Assembly: GCA_030433005.1 (NCBI GenBank)
Contig: JAUILQ010000009.1
Span: 1-64,000 of the forward strand
Source: Alphaproteobacteria bacterium
GTDB lineage: Bacteria; Pseudomonadota; Alphaproteobacteria; Kiloniellales; DSM-21159
Direction of reading: 5' to 3'
DNA length: 64,000 bases
In this document: piece by piece, positions 1 to 9,240 of the stretch
How positions within the stretch are numbered: position 1 is the first letter of the stretch
Layout: every line of letters starts with the position of its first letter
Position numbers and translations under genes: made by a program
The notes under the pieces: model-generated
The model's input: the letters and a program-made list of their open reading frames with translations, nothing else
What the model was told of the DNA's origin: nothing
The model's database searches: none

Positions 1-1074
1 GTCAAGTCGAGCGGCGGCGGCGGTCTCTATGCGCATGTCGTGCTGGCCGTCGACGCCGAGGACGGGGCGGTCCTTGGGCTGGTCCACGCCGAGTTCCTGG
101 CCCGTGAGCAGGGACGCAAGGCGACGCGGCGCGATCGTCCGGTTGCCGAGAAGGAAAGCCAGCGCTGGCTGACCGGGGCCAATCGAGCCGCCGAGGTCTG
201 CGCCACGGCCTCGCGGGTCACGGTGATCGCCGATCGTGAGAGCGACATCTTCGAGGCCTTCGCCTGCCGGCCCGAGGCGACGGATCTGGTGGTGCGCGCC
301 GCCCAGGACCGCAGCCTGGGCGATAGCGGCCGCCTGTTCTCTCATGCCGACGGCCTGCCCGAGGCCGGCTGCACCGACCTGCAGGTGCCGGCGAGGCCGG
401 GCCGCAAGGCGCGCAAGACCATGCTGGCCCTGCGCTTCGGCGCGGTCAGCTTGGCGCGGCCAAGCTATGGCCGGCGCCAGGACCAGCCTGAGGAGGTCGC
501 CCTGTGGCTGGTCGACGTGCGCGAGACGAACCCGCCCCCGGACGAACCGATCATCCACTGGCGCCTGCTCACCACTTACCCGGTCGCCGATGCCGAGCAA
601 GCCCTCGCCGTCGTCGATCTCTACCGCCGCCGCTGGGCTATCGAGCAGCTGTTCCGTACGCTCAAGACCCAGGGCTTCGACATCGAGGGATTGCGCATCG
701 GCGAGCAGGCGCCGCGCTGCCGCCTGGTCATGGCCGCGCTGGTCGCAGCCGTGACCATCCAGCAACTGGTCCACGCCCGCGACGGCGCTCAAGGCATGGG
801 CGCCGCCCTCCTCAGGCCACTCGAAGACGCGTTCGAGCCTGACGACAGGCCGCTCCTGGAAGCCTTCTGTGCCAAGCTCGAAGGCAAGACGGCGCGGCAG
901 AAGAACCCTCATCCAAAGGGCTCCCTCGCCTATGCCGCCTGGGTCTGCGCGCGCCTCGGAGGATGGACCGGCTACTACGGAAAGCCAGGACCGGTCGTCA
1001 TGCTCAACGGCTGGATCCACTTCCAGGCTGCCAAGCAAGGCGCTGAACTCCTCGCCCGATGCTCTGATGTGTGA
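1..1074 (+). CDS. IS4-family transposase, 5' end outside window
   Basis: DDE transposase of the IS4 family. The frame is open from base 1, so the N-terminus lies outside the window; about 357 codons are visible. The IS4 signature Y-(2)-R-(3)-E-(6)-K is perfect in YRRRWAIEQLFRTLK (bases 622-666), which carries the catalytic Glu. IADRESDIFEAF upstream (near base 225) fits the conserved block holding the second catalytic Asp. The C-terminal region resembles the Tn5/IS50-like branch. It ends only 30 bp from the stop of the convergent fghA, so the right end of the element probably lies in that gap, but no terminal inverted repeat can be identified because the left end is missing. Whether the element is intact cannot be judged. 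Confidence 0.88.
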   Translation, partial: VKSSGGGGLYAHVVLAVDAEDGAVLGLVHAEFLAREQGRKATRRDRPVAEKESQRWLTGANRAAEVCATASRVTVIADRESDIFEAFACRPEATDLVVRAAQDRSLGDSGRLFSHADGLPEAGCTDLQVPARPGRKARKTMLALRFGAVSLARPSYGRRQDQPEEVALWLVDVRETNPPPDEPIIHWRLLTTYPVADAEQALAVVDLYRRRWAIEQLFRTLKTQGFDIEGLRIGEQAPRCRLVMAALVAAVTIQQLVHARDGAQGMGAALLRPLEDAFEPDDRPLLEAFCAKLEGKTARQKNPHPKGSLAYAAWVCARLGGWTGYYGKPGPVVMLNGWIHFQAAKQGAELLARCSDV

Positions 1075-1104
1075 ATCTGCTAGCCCGGAGGGAGAGGTAT
1101 GGGC
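1..1104 (+). mobile_element. Right part of an IS4-family insertion sequence
   Basis: Inferred from the transposase that fills bases 1-1074. The right boundary is placed before the fghA stop codon at 1105 because fghA is intact. The left end is outside the window. No target duplication or terminal repeat can be confirmed from this side alone. Confidence 0.5.
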
Positions 1105-1958
1105 CTACCCCAGCGCCTGCGCGTGGTGGCGCAGGTGGTCCTCGATGAAGCTGGCGATGAAGAAGTAGGAATGGTCGTAGCCCGGCTGCAGGCGCAGCTC
1201 GAAGGGCTGGCCCGCCTTGCGCGCGGCCTCGGCGAAGAGCTCGGGGCGGAGCTGCTCGGCCAGGAAGTTGTCGGCCTCGCCCTGGTCGATCAGGATCGTC
1301 GCCGCCGAGGGATGGGCCTGGACCAGCTCGGTGGCGTCGTAGGGCCGCCAGGCGGCGCGGTCCTCGCCGAGGTAGCCGGTGAAGGCCTTCTCGCCCCAGG
1401 GCACCTGCATCGGCGCCACGATCGGCGCGAAGGCCGAGCAGGAGCGGTAGGTCTCCGGCTTCTTCAGGTGGATGGTCAGGGCGCCGTGGCCGCCCATCGA
1501 GTGGCCCATGATGCCCTGGCGCCGGGGATCGACCGGAAAGTTCTCGGCGACCAGGGCCTGCAGCTCCTGGGTCACGTAGGAGAACATGTTGTAGGCTTTC
1601 GACCAGGGCGCCCGGGTGGCGTCGAGGTAGAAGCCGGCGCCGGTGCCGAAGTCGTAGCTCTCGTCCTCGCCCGGGATCTCCTGGCCGCGCGGGCTGGTGT
1701 CGGGGGCGACCAGGATCAGCCCGAGCTCGGCGGCGACGCGCTGCGCGCCGGCCTTCACGGTGAAGTTCTCCTCGGTGCAGGTCAGGCCGGACAGGAAGGT
1801 CACGACCGGCAGCAGGCGGCCCTCGTCCCTGGCCCGCTCGGCCTGCGGCGGCAGGTAGACCGCCAGCTTCATCGGGCCGTTGCAGGCCCGGCTGTCGTGC
1901 CGGTAGACGCCCTGGACGCCGCCGAAGCAGCGGTTCTGCGAGACCGTCTCGAGCGACA

Positions 1959-1959
<1 letters not shown>
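1105..1959 (-). CDS. fghA: S-formylglutathione hydrolase
   Basis: Hydrolyses S-formylglutathione to formate and glutathione, the second step of glutathione-dependent formaldehyde oxidation in the cytoplasm. The protein is 284 aa, the usual size of the esterase D family. The nucleophile elbow GHSMGGHG places catalytic Ser at about residue 154. The LSGLTCTEENF segment near residue 56 is the family's oxyanion and substrate region, and GYDHSYFFI near the C-terminus carries the catalytic His. The ATG overlaps the adhC stop by one base (TGATG), so the two genes are translationally coupled. A much longer frame runs upstream through adhC, but the internal ATG is clearly the true start. The gene converges with the IS4 transposase. 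Confidence 0.96.
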
Positions 1960-3068
<1,109 letters not shown>

Positions 3069-3142
3069 TCGCGAGTCTCCCAAAGCTCATTGCATGTGAT
3101 GGCTGCCGGCGCTTGGCTCGCCGGGCGACGGGCGCCATCCTG

Positions 3143-3155
3143 TCACCGGCGGTGA
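3143..3155. promoter_or_regulatory. Perfect dyad in the adhC / phosphatase divergent intergenic region
   Basis: TCACCG-G-CGGTGA is a perfect 6-bp inverted repeat around one central base, lying between the adhC start (3068) and the phosphatase start (3205). Its position suits an operator for one or both genes. No regulator gene is adjacent, and short GC-rich dyads are common in such DNA, so the role is only a suggestion. Confidence 0.25.
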
Positions 3156-3204
3156 GGCCGGGCAACCGCATGGCTGTCACATGGCGCCCGCAGGATGAGG
3201 AGCG

Positions 3205-4233
3205 ATGCTGACCCGACGCCAGAGCCTGAGCCTGCCGCTCGCCCTGCTGCCGGCCGCCCGCGCCCGGGCGGCCCGCGCCCGGCAGGCTGCGCGCCCGACG
3301 CGGATCGCACTCGGCTCCTGCGCCAACCAGCGTCGCCCGCAGCCGGTCTGGCGCGCGGTCGCGGCGGCGCGGCCCGACGCCTTCGTGTTCCTCGGCGACA
3401 ACGTCTATGCCGACACCGAGGAGGAGGCCGAGCTGCGCGCCGCCTATGCCGCGCTCTTCGCCGAGCCGGGCTTCGCCGAGCTGCGCGAAGGCAGCGAGAT
3501 CCTGGCGACCTGGGACGACCACGACTACGGCGCCAACGACGCCGGCGCCGGCTTTGCCGCCAAGGCGATGTCGAAGCGCGTCTTCCTGGAGGTCTTCGGC
3601 AGCGGCCCCGGCGACCCGCGCCGCGGCCGCGACGGCATCTACTCGGCCCGACGGCTCGGTCCGCAGGGGCAGGTCCAGGTGATCCTGCTCGACCTGCGCT
3701 GGAACATGCGGCCGCCGCCGACGGTCGGGGTCGCCCGCCAGGCGCTGCGCCGGGCCGAGGGCCGCGGCCCCTACGAAGCCGGCGGCGAGGTGCTGCTCGG
3801 CGAAGCGCAGTGGGCCTGGCTCGAGCGGCGCCTCCGCGAGGCCGCCGATCTGCGCATCCTCGCCAGCTCGCTGCCGGTCACCTTCGGGCCCGACGGCTGG
3901 GAACGCTGGGCCAACTGGCCGGGCGAGCGGGCCCGGCTGTTCCGGCTGCTGCGCGACACCGGCAACGAGCGGATCGTCGCGATCTCCGGCGACTGTCACT
4001 GGGGCGAGATCAGCCGCCTGACCCGCGACGGCGTGACGATCACCGAGCTGACCGCCTCGGGCCTCAATCAGGGCTGGGACGGTGGGCCGGCCAACCCGAA
4101 CCGCCTGGCCGGGCCCTACGGCGAGCCGAACTTCGGGCTCATCGAGATCGACTGGCAGGCCGAGGGCCCGCGGGCAACGCTGCAGATCCGGTCGGTCTCG
4201 GGCGAGCCGGTGCTGTCTCTCGCGACGCGATAA
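3205..4233 (+). CDS. PhoD-like metallophosphatase (alkaline phosphatase D family)
   Basis: A 342-aa calcineurin-like phosphatase of the PhoD type, predicted to be exported and to act on phosphodiesters or monoesters. The N-terminus MLTRRQSLSLPLALLPAARA has a twin-arginine-like start followed by a short hydrophobic stretch. Metal-site motifs include GSCANQ, FLGDNVYAD, TWDDHDYGAND and ISGDCHWGEIS, in the usual order for PhoD. GAGGAG precedes the ATG. The protein is shorter than classic PhoD (about 500 aa) and lacks its N-terminal domain, which fits the compact PhoD-like subfamily found next to other oxidoreductases. Substrate is unknown. Confidence 0.82.
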   Translation: MLTRRQSLSLPLALLPAARARAARARQAARPTRIALGSCANQRRPQPVWRAVAAARPDAFVFLGDNVYADTEEEAELRAAYAALFAEPGFAELREGSEILATWDDHDYGANDAGAGFAAKAMSKRVFLEVFGSGPGDPRRGRDGIYSARRLGPQGQVQVILLDLRWNMRPPPTVGVARQALRRAEGRGPYEAGGEVLLGEAQWAWLERRLREAADLRILASSLPVTFGPDGWERWANWPGERARLFRLLRDTGNERIVAISGDCHWGEISRLTRDGVTITELTASGLNQGWDGGPANPNRLAGPYGEPNFGLIEIDWQAEGPRATLQIRSVSGEPVLSLATR

Positions 4234-4368
4234 TCGGCGCCCGGCGCGGGGCGGCACAATTAGGCTTCGCCTGTCGCGCCTGCTCCGGGCTATGCTTCCC
4301 GGACAATCAGCGCGTGTGCTCGGCAGCCGAGCGACCGGGCCGCGACGCGGCGCAAGGGGGAGGGGGCG

Positions 4369-6060
4369 ATGGCGGATGGCCGACAGACGGCGGGCAAGCG
4401 ACGGGGCGTGACGAGGCGTCAGCTGCTGCGGGGACTGAGCGCCCTCGGCGGTGCCGGCGCCGCCTACATGGGGCTGCGGGCGTTGGGCCTGCTCGGCGTC
4501 GGCCGGGCGCTCGCCCAGGGCGCCGAGACGACGGCACCGCTGCCGGCCGGCAGCCTGGCCGGCAAGCGGGTCGTGGTGATCGGCGCCGGTCTCGCAGGTC
4601 TGTGCGCCGCGCTGCGCCTGGTGCGCGCCGGCGCCGAGGTCGAGATCCTGGAGGCGACCGACCGCGTGGGCGGCCGCAGCCTGACCCTGCGCCAGGGCGA
4701 CAGCTACCGCGAGTGGGACTGGAACAGCCCGACGACGATGCGCTTCGAGGCGGTCGGCGACGTGCCGGCGGACGATCCCGGCAACTATCTGAACGCGGGG
4801 CCCGGGCGGATTCCGCAGCACCACGCGCGGGTCATCGACTACTGCCGCGAGCTCGGCGTGCCGCTGCAGCCCTTCATCTTCTACGACGCCGCCAACCTGG
4901 TGCAGAACGACGCTTGGAACGGTGGCAGGCCGGTGCAGCTGCGCCGCCTAAAGCACGACCTGCGCGGCCACCTCGCCGAGCTGCTCGCCAAGGTTCGCGA
5001 CCAGGGCGCGCTCGACCGGGTGCTCGACCCGGCCGAGGCCGAGGCCTTCCTGGGCATGCTGCAGCAGTTCGGCCAGCTCAGCGCCGAAGGCTCCGAGCTG
5101 GTCTACAAGGGGGCCGCGACGCTCGGCTATCCGCGCGCCGGCTACCGCATCGAGCCGGGCTCCGTCGCCCAGCCCGGCCAGCCCTGGCCTACCCTGAGCC
5201 TGGAGGAGATCCTGCAGTCGGACCTCTGGGCGGGCGAGATGTTCAACAACCTGGAGTACGACTGGCAGGCGACGCTGCTGGAGCCGGTCGGCGGCATGGA
5301 CAGGATCGTCGAGGGCTTCCGCCGCGCGCCGCTCGGCGACCAGCGGGTGCTCGGCGACCTGGTGCTGACCGGCCAGCCGGTCACGGCCATCGAGCTCGAG
5401 GGCGGCAAGGCAACGGTGGTCACGCCGGACGGGCCGCGGCCGCCCGCCGACTACGTCGTCGCGACGCTCGCCTCGACGCTGATCGCCCGGCTCGAGGGCA
5501 ATTTCCTGAGCCCGCCGCTGCGCCAGGTGCTGGCCGGCGTCGACTTCACCCCGGCCTGCAAGGTCGGCTGGCAGGCGCGCCGGCGCTTCTGGGAGGAGGA
5601 CGACCGGATCTACGGCGGCATCAGCTGGACCAAGGACATCATCAGCCAGGTCTGGTACCCCTCCTACGGCTTCAACGGCCCGACCGGCGTGCTGACCGGC
5701 GCCTACAACCGCCACGCCGATGCCGAGGAGTTCGGCCGGCTGAGCCGGGCCGAGCGGCTGGAGCGGGCGCTGGAAGGCGGCGAGAAGCTGCATCCCGGCT
5801 TCCGCGACGAGGTCTTCGCCGGCAACGGCGTCTCCATCGCCTGGGCGCGCATGCCCTACCAGGTCGGCGGCTGGGCCGACGACACCTTCCTGACCCAGCC
5901 CGAGGTCTTCGCGGCGATGGCCGACGCCGACCCGCTCGGCGGCCGCGTGTTCCTGGCCGGCGACTGGTTCAGCCACTGGCCCGGCTGGCAGGTCGGCTCG
6001 CTCGACAGCGCCCATCTCGCCACCGACGGCATCCACCGCCGGGCCGCCGGCCGCGGCTGA
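4369..6060 (+). CDS. Tat-exported flavin monoamine oxidase family protein
   Basis: FAD-dependent amine oxidase of the MAO/LAO superfamily, 563 aa. A twin-arginine signal is clear: TRRQLLRG with Arg16-Arg17, followed by a hydrophobic alanine/leucine/glycine-rich stretch to about residue 50, so the folded protein should be exported. The FAD-binding GAGLAG is at residues 72-77, followed by EILEATDRVGGRS, the second family motif. The C-terminal FAD contact GRVFLAGDWFSHWPGWQVGSLDSA is conserved. It probably oxidises an amine or amino acid in the periplasm; the substrate cannot be read from sequence. It converges with the TRAP permease gene dctM, with only 11 bp between them. Confidence 0.87.
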   Translation: MADGRQTAGKRRGVTRRQLLRGLSALGGAGAAYMGLRALGLLGVGRALAQGAETTAPLPAGSLAGKRVVVIGAGLAGLCAALRLVRAGAEVEILEATDRVGGRSLTLRQGDSYREWDWNSPTTMRFEAVGDVPADDPGNYLNAGPGRIPQHHARVIDYCRELGVPLQPFIFYDAANLVQNDAWNGGRPVQLRRLKHDLRGHLAELLAKVRDQGALDRVLDPAEAEAFLGMLQQFGQLSAEGSELVYKGAATLGYPRAGYRIEPGSVAQPGQPWPTLSLEEILQSDLWAGEMFNNLEYDWQATLLEPVGGMDRIVEGFRRAPLGDQRVLGDLVLTGQPVTAIELEGGKATVVTPDGPRPPADYVVATLASTLIARLEGNFLSPPLRQVLAGVDFTPACKVGWQARRRFWEEDDRIYGGISWTKDIISQVWYPSYGFNGPTGVLTGAYNRHADAEEFGRLSRAERLERALEGGEKLHPGFRDEVFAGNGVSIAWARMPYQVGGWADDTFLTQPEVFAAMADADPLGGRVFLAGDWFSHWPGWQVGSLDSAHLATDGIHRRAAGRG

Positions 6061-6071
6061 GGACCGCCGCC

Positions 6072-7388
6072 TCAGGGTCCCATCCGGCCGGGAAGGAACA
6101 GCACGAGAGAGGGAATCGCCAGCAGCAGGGCCAGGCGCACCAGGTCGGCGAGCAGGAACGGCAGGATGCCGCGCACGATGGTCTCCTGCCGCAGGCCGGC
6201 CACGACGCCCTGGATGACGAAGAGGTTCATGCCGACCGGCGGCGTGATCAGTCCGATCTCGGCGACCGTCACGACCAGGATGCCGAACCACACGGGGTCG
6301 ACCCCGAGCGCCTGGACCAGCGGGAAGATGAAGGGGATGGTCAGCAGGATCATGGAGAGCGCGTCCATGAAGCAGCCGAGCACCAGGTAGAACAGCAGCA
6401 CCAGCAGCAGCACGGCGAAGACCGGCAGGCCGCTGCCCTCGACCCAGCCGACCAGCAGTTGCGGCAGGTTCGAGGTCTCGATGAAGTAGTTGAACAGTCC
6501 GGCGCCGATCAGGATCAGGAAGATCATGCCGGTCGTCCGCGCCGTCTCCAGCGCCGCGCCGAGCAGCTCCCGGCGGCCGCCGCGCCCCTCGCCGCCGCGT
6601 CCGAGCAGGGCGAAGAGCACCGCGCCGCCGGCGCCGACGGCGGCCGCCTCGGTCGGCGAGAACAGGCCGAAGTAGATGCCGCCGATGACCAGGGCGAACA
6701 GCAGCGCGACTTCCCAGACCCGCAGCAGCGCGCGGCCGCGCTGGGCCCAGGTGAAGCGCGGCCCGGCCGGGCCGAGCTCGGGATGGCGCCGGGTCTGGAC
6801 CCAGACCGCGGCCATGTAGAGCGCGGTCGAGACCAGCCCGGGAATCAGCGCGCCGACGAACAGCGCGCCGATCGAGGTCTCGGTCAGCAGGCCGTAGAGC
6901 ACCAGCAGGATCGAGGGCGGGATCAGCACGCCCAGCGTGCCGCCGGCGGCGATCGCGGCGCTGGCCAGGCGGTCGTCGTAGCCGTGGCGGCGCATCTCCG
7001 GCAGGGCGACCTGGCCCATGGTCGCCGCTGTCGCCAGGCTGGAGCCGCAGATCGCGCCGAAGAAGGCGCAGGCGCCGACCGTCGCCATGGCGAGGCCGCC
7101 GCGCCAGTGGCCGACGAAGGCGTTGACCGCGCCGTAGAGCGCCTGGCTGAGGCCGGCCCGCGCCGCGAAGACGCCCATCGCGACGAACAGCGGCACCACC
7201 GACAGGCCGTAGGGAAAGACGCTCTCGAAGGGCGCCGAGCCGAGGATGAAGGCGGCGCCGAACCAGCCGTTGAGCAGGGCGAAGCCGGCGACGCCTGTCA
7301 GCCCCATGGCGACCGCGACCGGCACGCGCAGCAGGATCAGCAGCAGGGTCAGGGCGAAGCCGGCGAGGCCGAGGAGCGGCGGCGTCAT
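6072..7388 (-). CDS. dctM: TRAP transporter large permease (DctM)
   Basis: The 12-TM membrane subunit of a tripartite ATP-independent periplasmic transporter, which imports an organic acid using a sodium gradient. It is 438 aa, almost entirely hydrophobic, with DctM motifs such as AAGGTLGVLIPPSI, GLFSPTEAAAVGA and AEIGLITPPVGMNLFVIQ. Its ATG overlaps the dctQ stop (ATGA), giving tight coupling. It forms the dctP-dctQ-dctM unit read leftward. Substrate unknown; neighbouring genes (P450, amine oxidase) do not settle it. Confidence 0.94.
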   Translation of the reverse strand: MTPPLLGLAGFALTLLLILLRVPVAVAMGLTGVAGFALLNGWFGAAFILGSAPFESVFPYGLSVVPLFVAMGVFAARAGLSQALYGAVNAFVGHWRGGLAMATVGACAFFGAICGSSLATAATMGQVALPEMRRHGYDDRLASAAIAAGGTLGVLIPPSILLVLYGLLTETSIGALFVGALIPGLVSTALYMAAVWVQTRRHPELGPAGPRFTWAQRGRALLRVWEVALLFALVIGGIYFGLFSPTEAAAVGAGGAVLFALLGRGGEGRGGRRELLGAALETARTTGMIFLILIGAGLFNYFIETSNLPQLLVGWVEGSGLPVFAVLLLVLLFYLVLGCFMDALSMILLTIPFIFPLVQALGVDPVWFGILVVTVAEIGLITPPVGMNLFVIQGVVAGLRQETIVRGILPFLLADLVRLALLLAIPSLVLFLPGRMGP

Positions 7389-7894
7389 CGCCGGCCCGTC
7401 CCGGGCTCGGTGCCACGGGCCGCCGCAGCGAGGTCGGCCAGCGCCTTGAGCAGCGCCGCCAGGACCGACAGCCCGGCGCCGGCGAGCAGCGGCGCCCAGT
7501 ACCAGACGACCGGGATGCCGAGCTCCTGGCTGACGTCGCCGAACTGCAGCTGCTGCGCCGCGGTGTCCCAGCCGTAGCGCAGGATCAGCGCCATCAGCGC
7601 GACCGAGAGCAGCCCGCCGAGCCCCTGGAGCAGCCGTCCGATGCGCGCCGGCAGGCGGGCGCTCAGCAGATCGACCGAGACGTGGGCGTCGTCGAGGAAG
7701 GCCAGCGGCATGGCCAGCCAGGCCGCGGCCATGACGCCGAGCTGCACCAGGTCGACCTCGCCGGTGACCGCGCCGCCGCCGAGCGAGAGCCCGATGTCGA
7801 GCAGCGTGACGCCGGTCGCCACCGCCAGCGCGGCGATGCCGGCGAGCGCGACCCAGCGGGCCAGCGTGCGGGCCAGGGGCAGGGGCGATGTCAT
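7385..7894 (-). CDS. dctQ: TRAP transporter small permease (DctQ)
   Basis: The four-helix small membrane subunit, 169 aa, partner of DctM. Hydrophobic segments lie at about residues 12-32, 45-65, 88-108 and 129-150. The segment FLDDAHVSVDLLSARLPAR matches the DctQ consensus for the loop after TM2. It overlaps dctM by 4 nt. A 154-bp stretch without a gene separates it from dctP upstream. Confidence 0.92.
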   Translation of the reverse strand: MTSPLPLARTLARWVALAGIAALAVATGVTLLDIGLSLGGGAVTGEVDLVQLGVMAAAWLAMPLAFLDDAHVSVDLLSARLPARIGRLLQGLGGLLSVALMALILRYGWDTAAQQLQFGDVSQELGIPVVWYWAPLLAGAGLSVLAALLKALADLAAAARGTEPGTGRR

Positions 7895-8048
7895 GGTCCC
7901 GGCGTGCCGGATCGGGCTCCTACGCCCCTCGGCGCGCTCGGGCCGAAGCAGACGACCGCGCCGACGCCTGCTTCATCCCGAGCCGGTCGAGGGAGGTGGC
8001 GGCGCCGACCTGGGCGCTGGCGAACCAAGGCGTGCGCCCTCGGCCCCG

Positions 8049-9083
8049 CTACTTCTCGAACTCCGCGGCGTGTTCCTGCGCCTTGGTGTAGATCTCGCGC
8101 GCGTTCTCGACGCCCTCGTCCTCGAGCTGGGTCAGGTAGGCGTCGATCATCGGCTGCAGCGCCTCGCGCCAGCGCCGACGCTCCTCGTCCGACAGCGTGG
8201 TGACGACGTTGCCCTGGTCCTGGGCGGCGGCCAGGCCGGGGGCGTCCCAGGCGTCCCACCAGTCGCCGAACTTCGCGACCAGCGCGTCGCCGGACAGCTC
8301 GTCGACGCAGGCCTTCACCTCGTCGGGCAGCGAGTCGTAGCGGCGCTGGTTCATCACGAAGAAGAAGGAGACGGTGTAGACGCGGGCGTCGAGGTGGTAC
8401 TTCAGCACCTCGGCGAGGCGGAACGACTTGACCGGGTCCCAGGGAAAGACCGTGCCGTCGATCACGCCCTTCTGCAGGTTCTCGTAGACCTGGCCCGGCG
8501 GCATGCCCTGGGGCACCGCGCCCAGCGCCTCGAGCATCATCGAGATCGCCGGCGAGGGCGTGCGGATGCGCAGGCCCGCGAGGTCGTCCATGGTCTCGAC
8601 CTTCTTGTCGCGGGTGTGGATCAGGCCGCCGTTGTGGGCGTGCAGGGCCAGTGTCTTCAGGCCCTCGTACTCCTCGGCCAGGTACTCGGGATAGAGCGCC
8701 CAGAGCGTGCGGGTCGCGGCGTCGGCGCTCTCGGTCAGGAACGGCAGGTCGATCACCGAGGTGCGCGGGAAGCGGCCGCGCGGCAGGCCGGTCAGGCCGT
8801 GGGCGATGTCGACGACCCCGGCCAGCACCTGCTCCTGCTGCTTGGCGACGTTGCCGAGCTGCGTGCCGCCCGGATAGATCTCGACCGCGACCCGGCCGTC
8901 GCTGCAGGCCTCGAGCTCGCGCGCCCAGGGCTCGATGAAGTCGGTATGGATGCCGTGCACCGGCGGCAGGAAGTGGCTGAGCTTGAGCTCGATCTCGGCG
9001 GCCTTGGCCGGCGCCGCGACGCCGAGGGCCAGGCCGACGGCCGCCGCGAACGCGAGGGCCGGGGCCAGGGTGTGTCGCATCAT
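8049..9083 (-). CDS. dctP: TRAP transporter substrate-binding protein (DctP)
   Basis: Periplasmic receptor of the first TRAP system, 344 aa. A Sec signal peptide, MMRHTLAPALAFAAAVGLAL to about residue 29 (cleavage after AKA), precedes the mature domain starting EIELKLSHFLPP. Motifs typical of DctP are visible: EIYPGGTQLGN, GLRIRTPSPA, GAVPQGMPPGQVYENLQKGVIDG and the C-terminal alpha helix. GGAGG lies upstream of the tandem ATG-ATG. The repeat element at 9127-9213 sits just upstream, between this gene and the P450. Confidence 0.93.
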   Translation of the reverse strand: MMRHTLAPALAFAAAVGLALGVAAPAKAAEIELKLSHFLPPVHGIHTDFIEPWARELEACSDGRVAVEIYPGGTQLGNVAKQQEQVLAGVVDIAHGLTGLPRGRFPRTSVIDLPFLTESADAATRTLWALYPEYLAEEYEGLKTLALHAHNGGLIHTRDKKVETMDDLAGLRIRTPSPAISMMLEALGAVPQGMPPGQVYENLQKGVIDGTVFPWDPVKSFRLAEVLKYHLDARVYTVSFFFVMNQRRYDSLPDEVKACVDELSGDALVAKFGDWWDAWDAPGLAAAQDQGNVVTTLSDEERRRWREALQPMIDAYLTQLEDEGVENAREIYTKAQEHAAEFEK

Positions 9084-9126
9084 GGGTGGGTTCCTCCCTG
9101 TCTGCTTGCTTGTCGGTTCTTTCGAC

Positions 9127-9213
9127 CGTCATTCCCGCGAAGGCGGGTATCCATGGTGACTCCCGGCGCGTATCGGCGACTCCCTATGGATTTCCGCCTT
9201 TGCGGGAATGACG
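9127..9213. repeat. Intergenic inverted-repeat element, copy 1 (87 bp)
   Basis: The left arm CGTCATTCCCGCGAAGGCGG and right arm (CCTTTGCGGGAATGACG) form imperfect terminal inverted repeats of about 28 bp that extend inward through ATCCATGG / CCTATGGAT. Each arm also folds alone, CCCGC-GAAG-GCGGG. It shares arms and inner segments (ATCCANGGTGAC, TCCCTATGGA) with the element at 38867-38977. It resembles the widespread ATTCCC-N8-GGGAAT repeats (dRS3-like) and MITE or REP-type elements. It lies between the P450 stop and the dctP start. Confidence 0.85.
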
Positions 9214-9240
9214 AAAAAACAACGATATGGGTCGCACTTC

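Noticed and set aside
3195..7577. A 1460-codon plus-strand frame across phosphatase, amine oxidase and dctM
   Set aside because: It crosses three well-supported genes out of frame and has no recognisable domain; typical of stop-poor GC-rich DNA.
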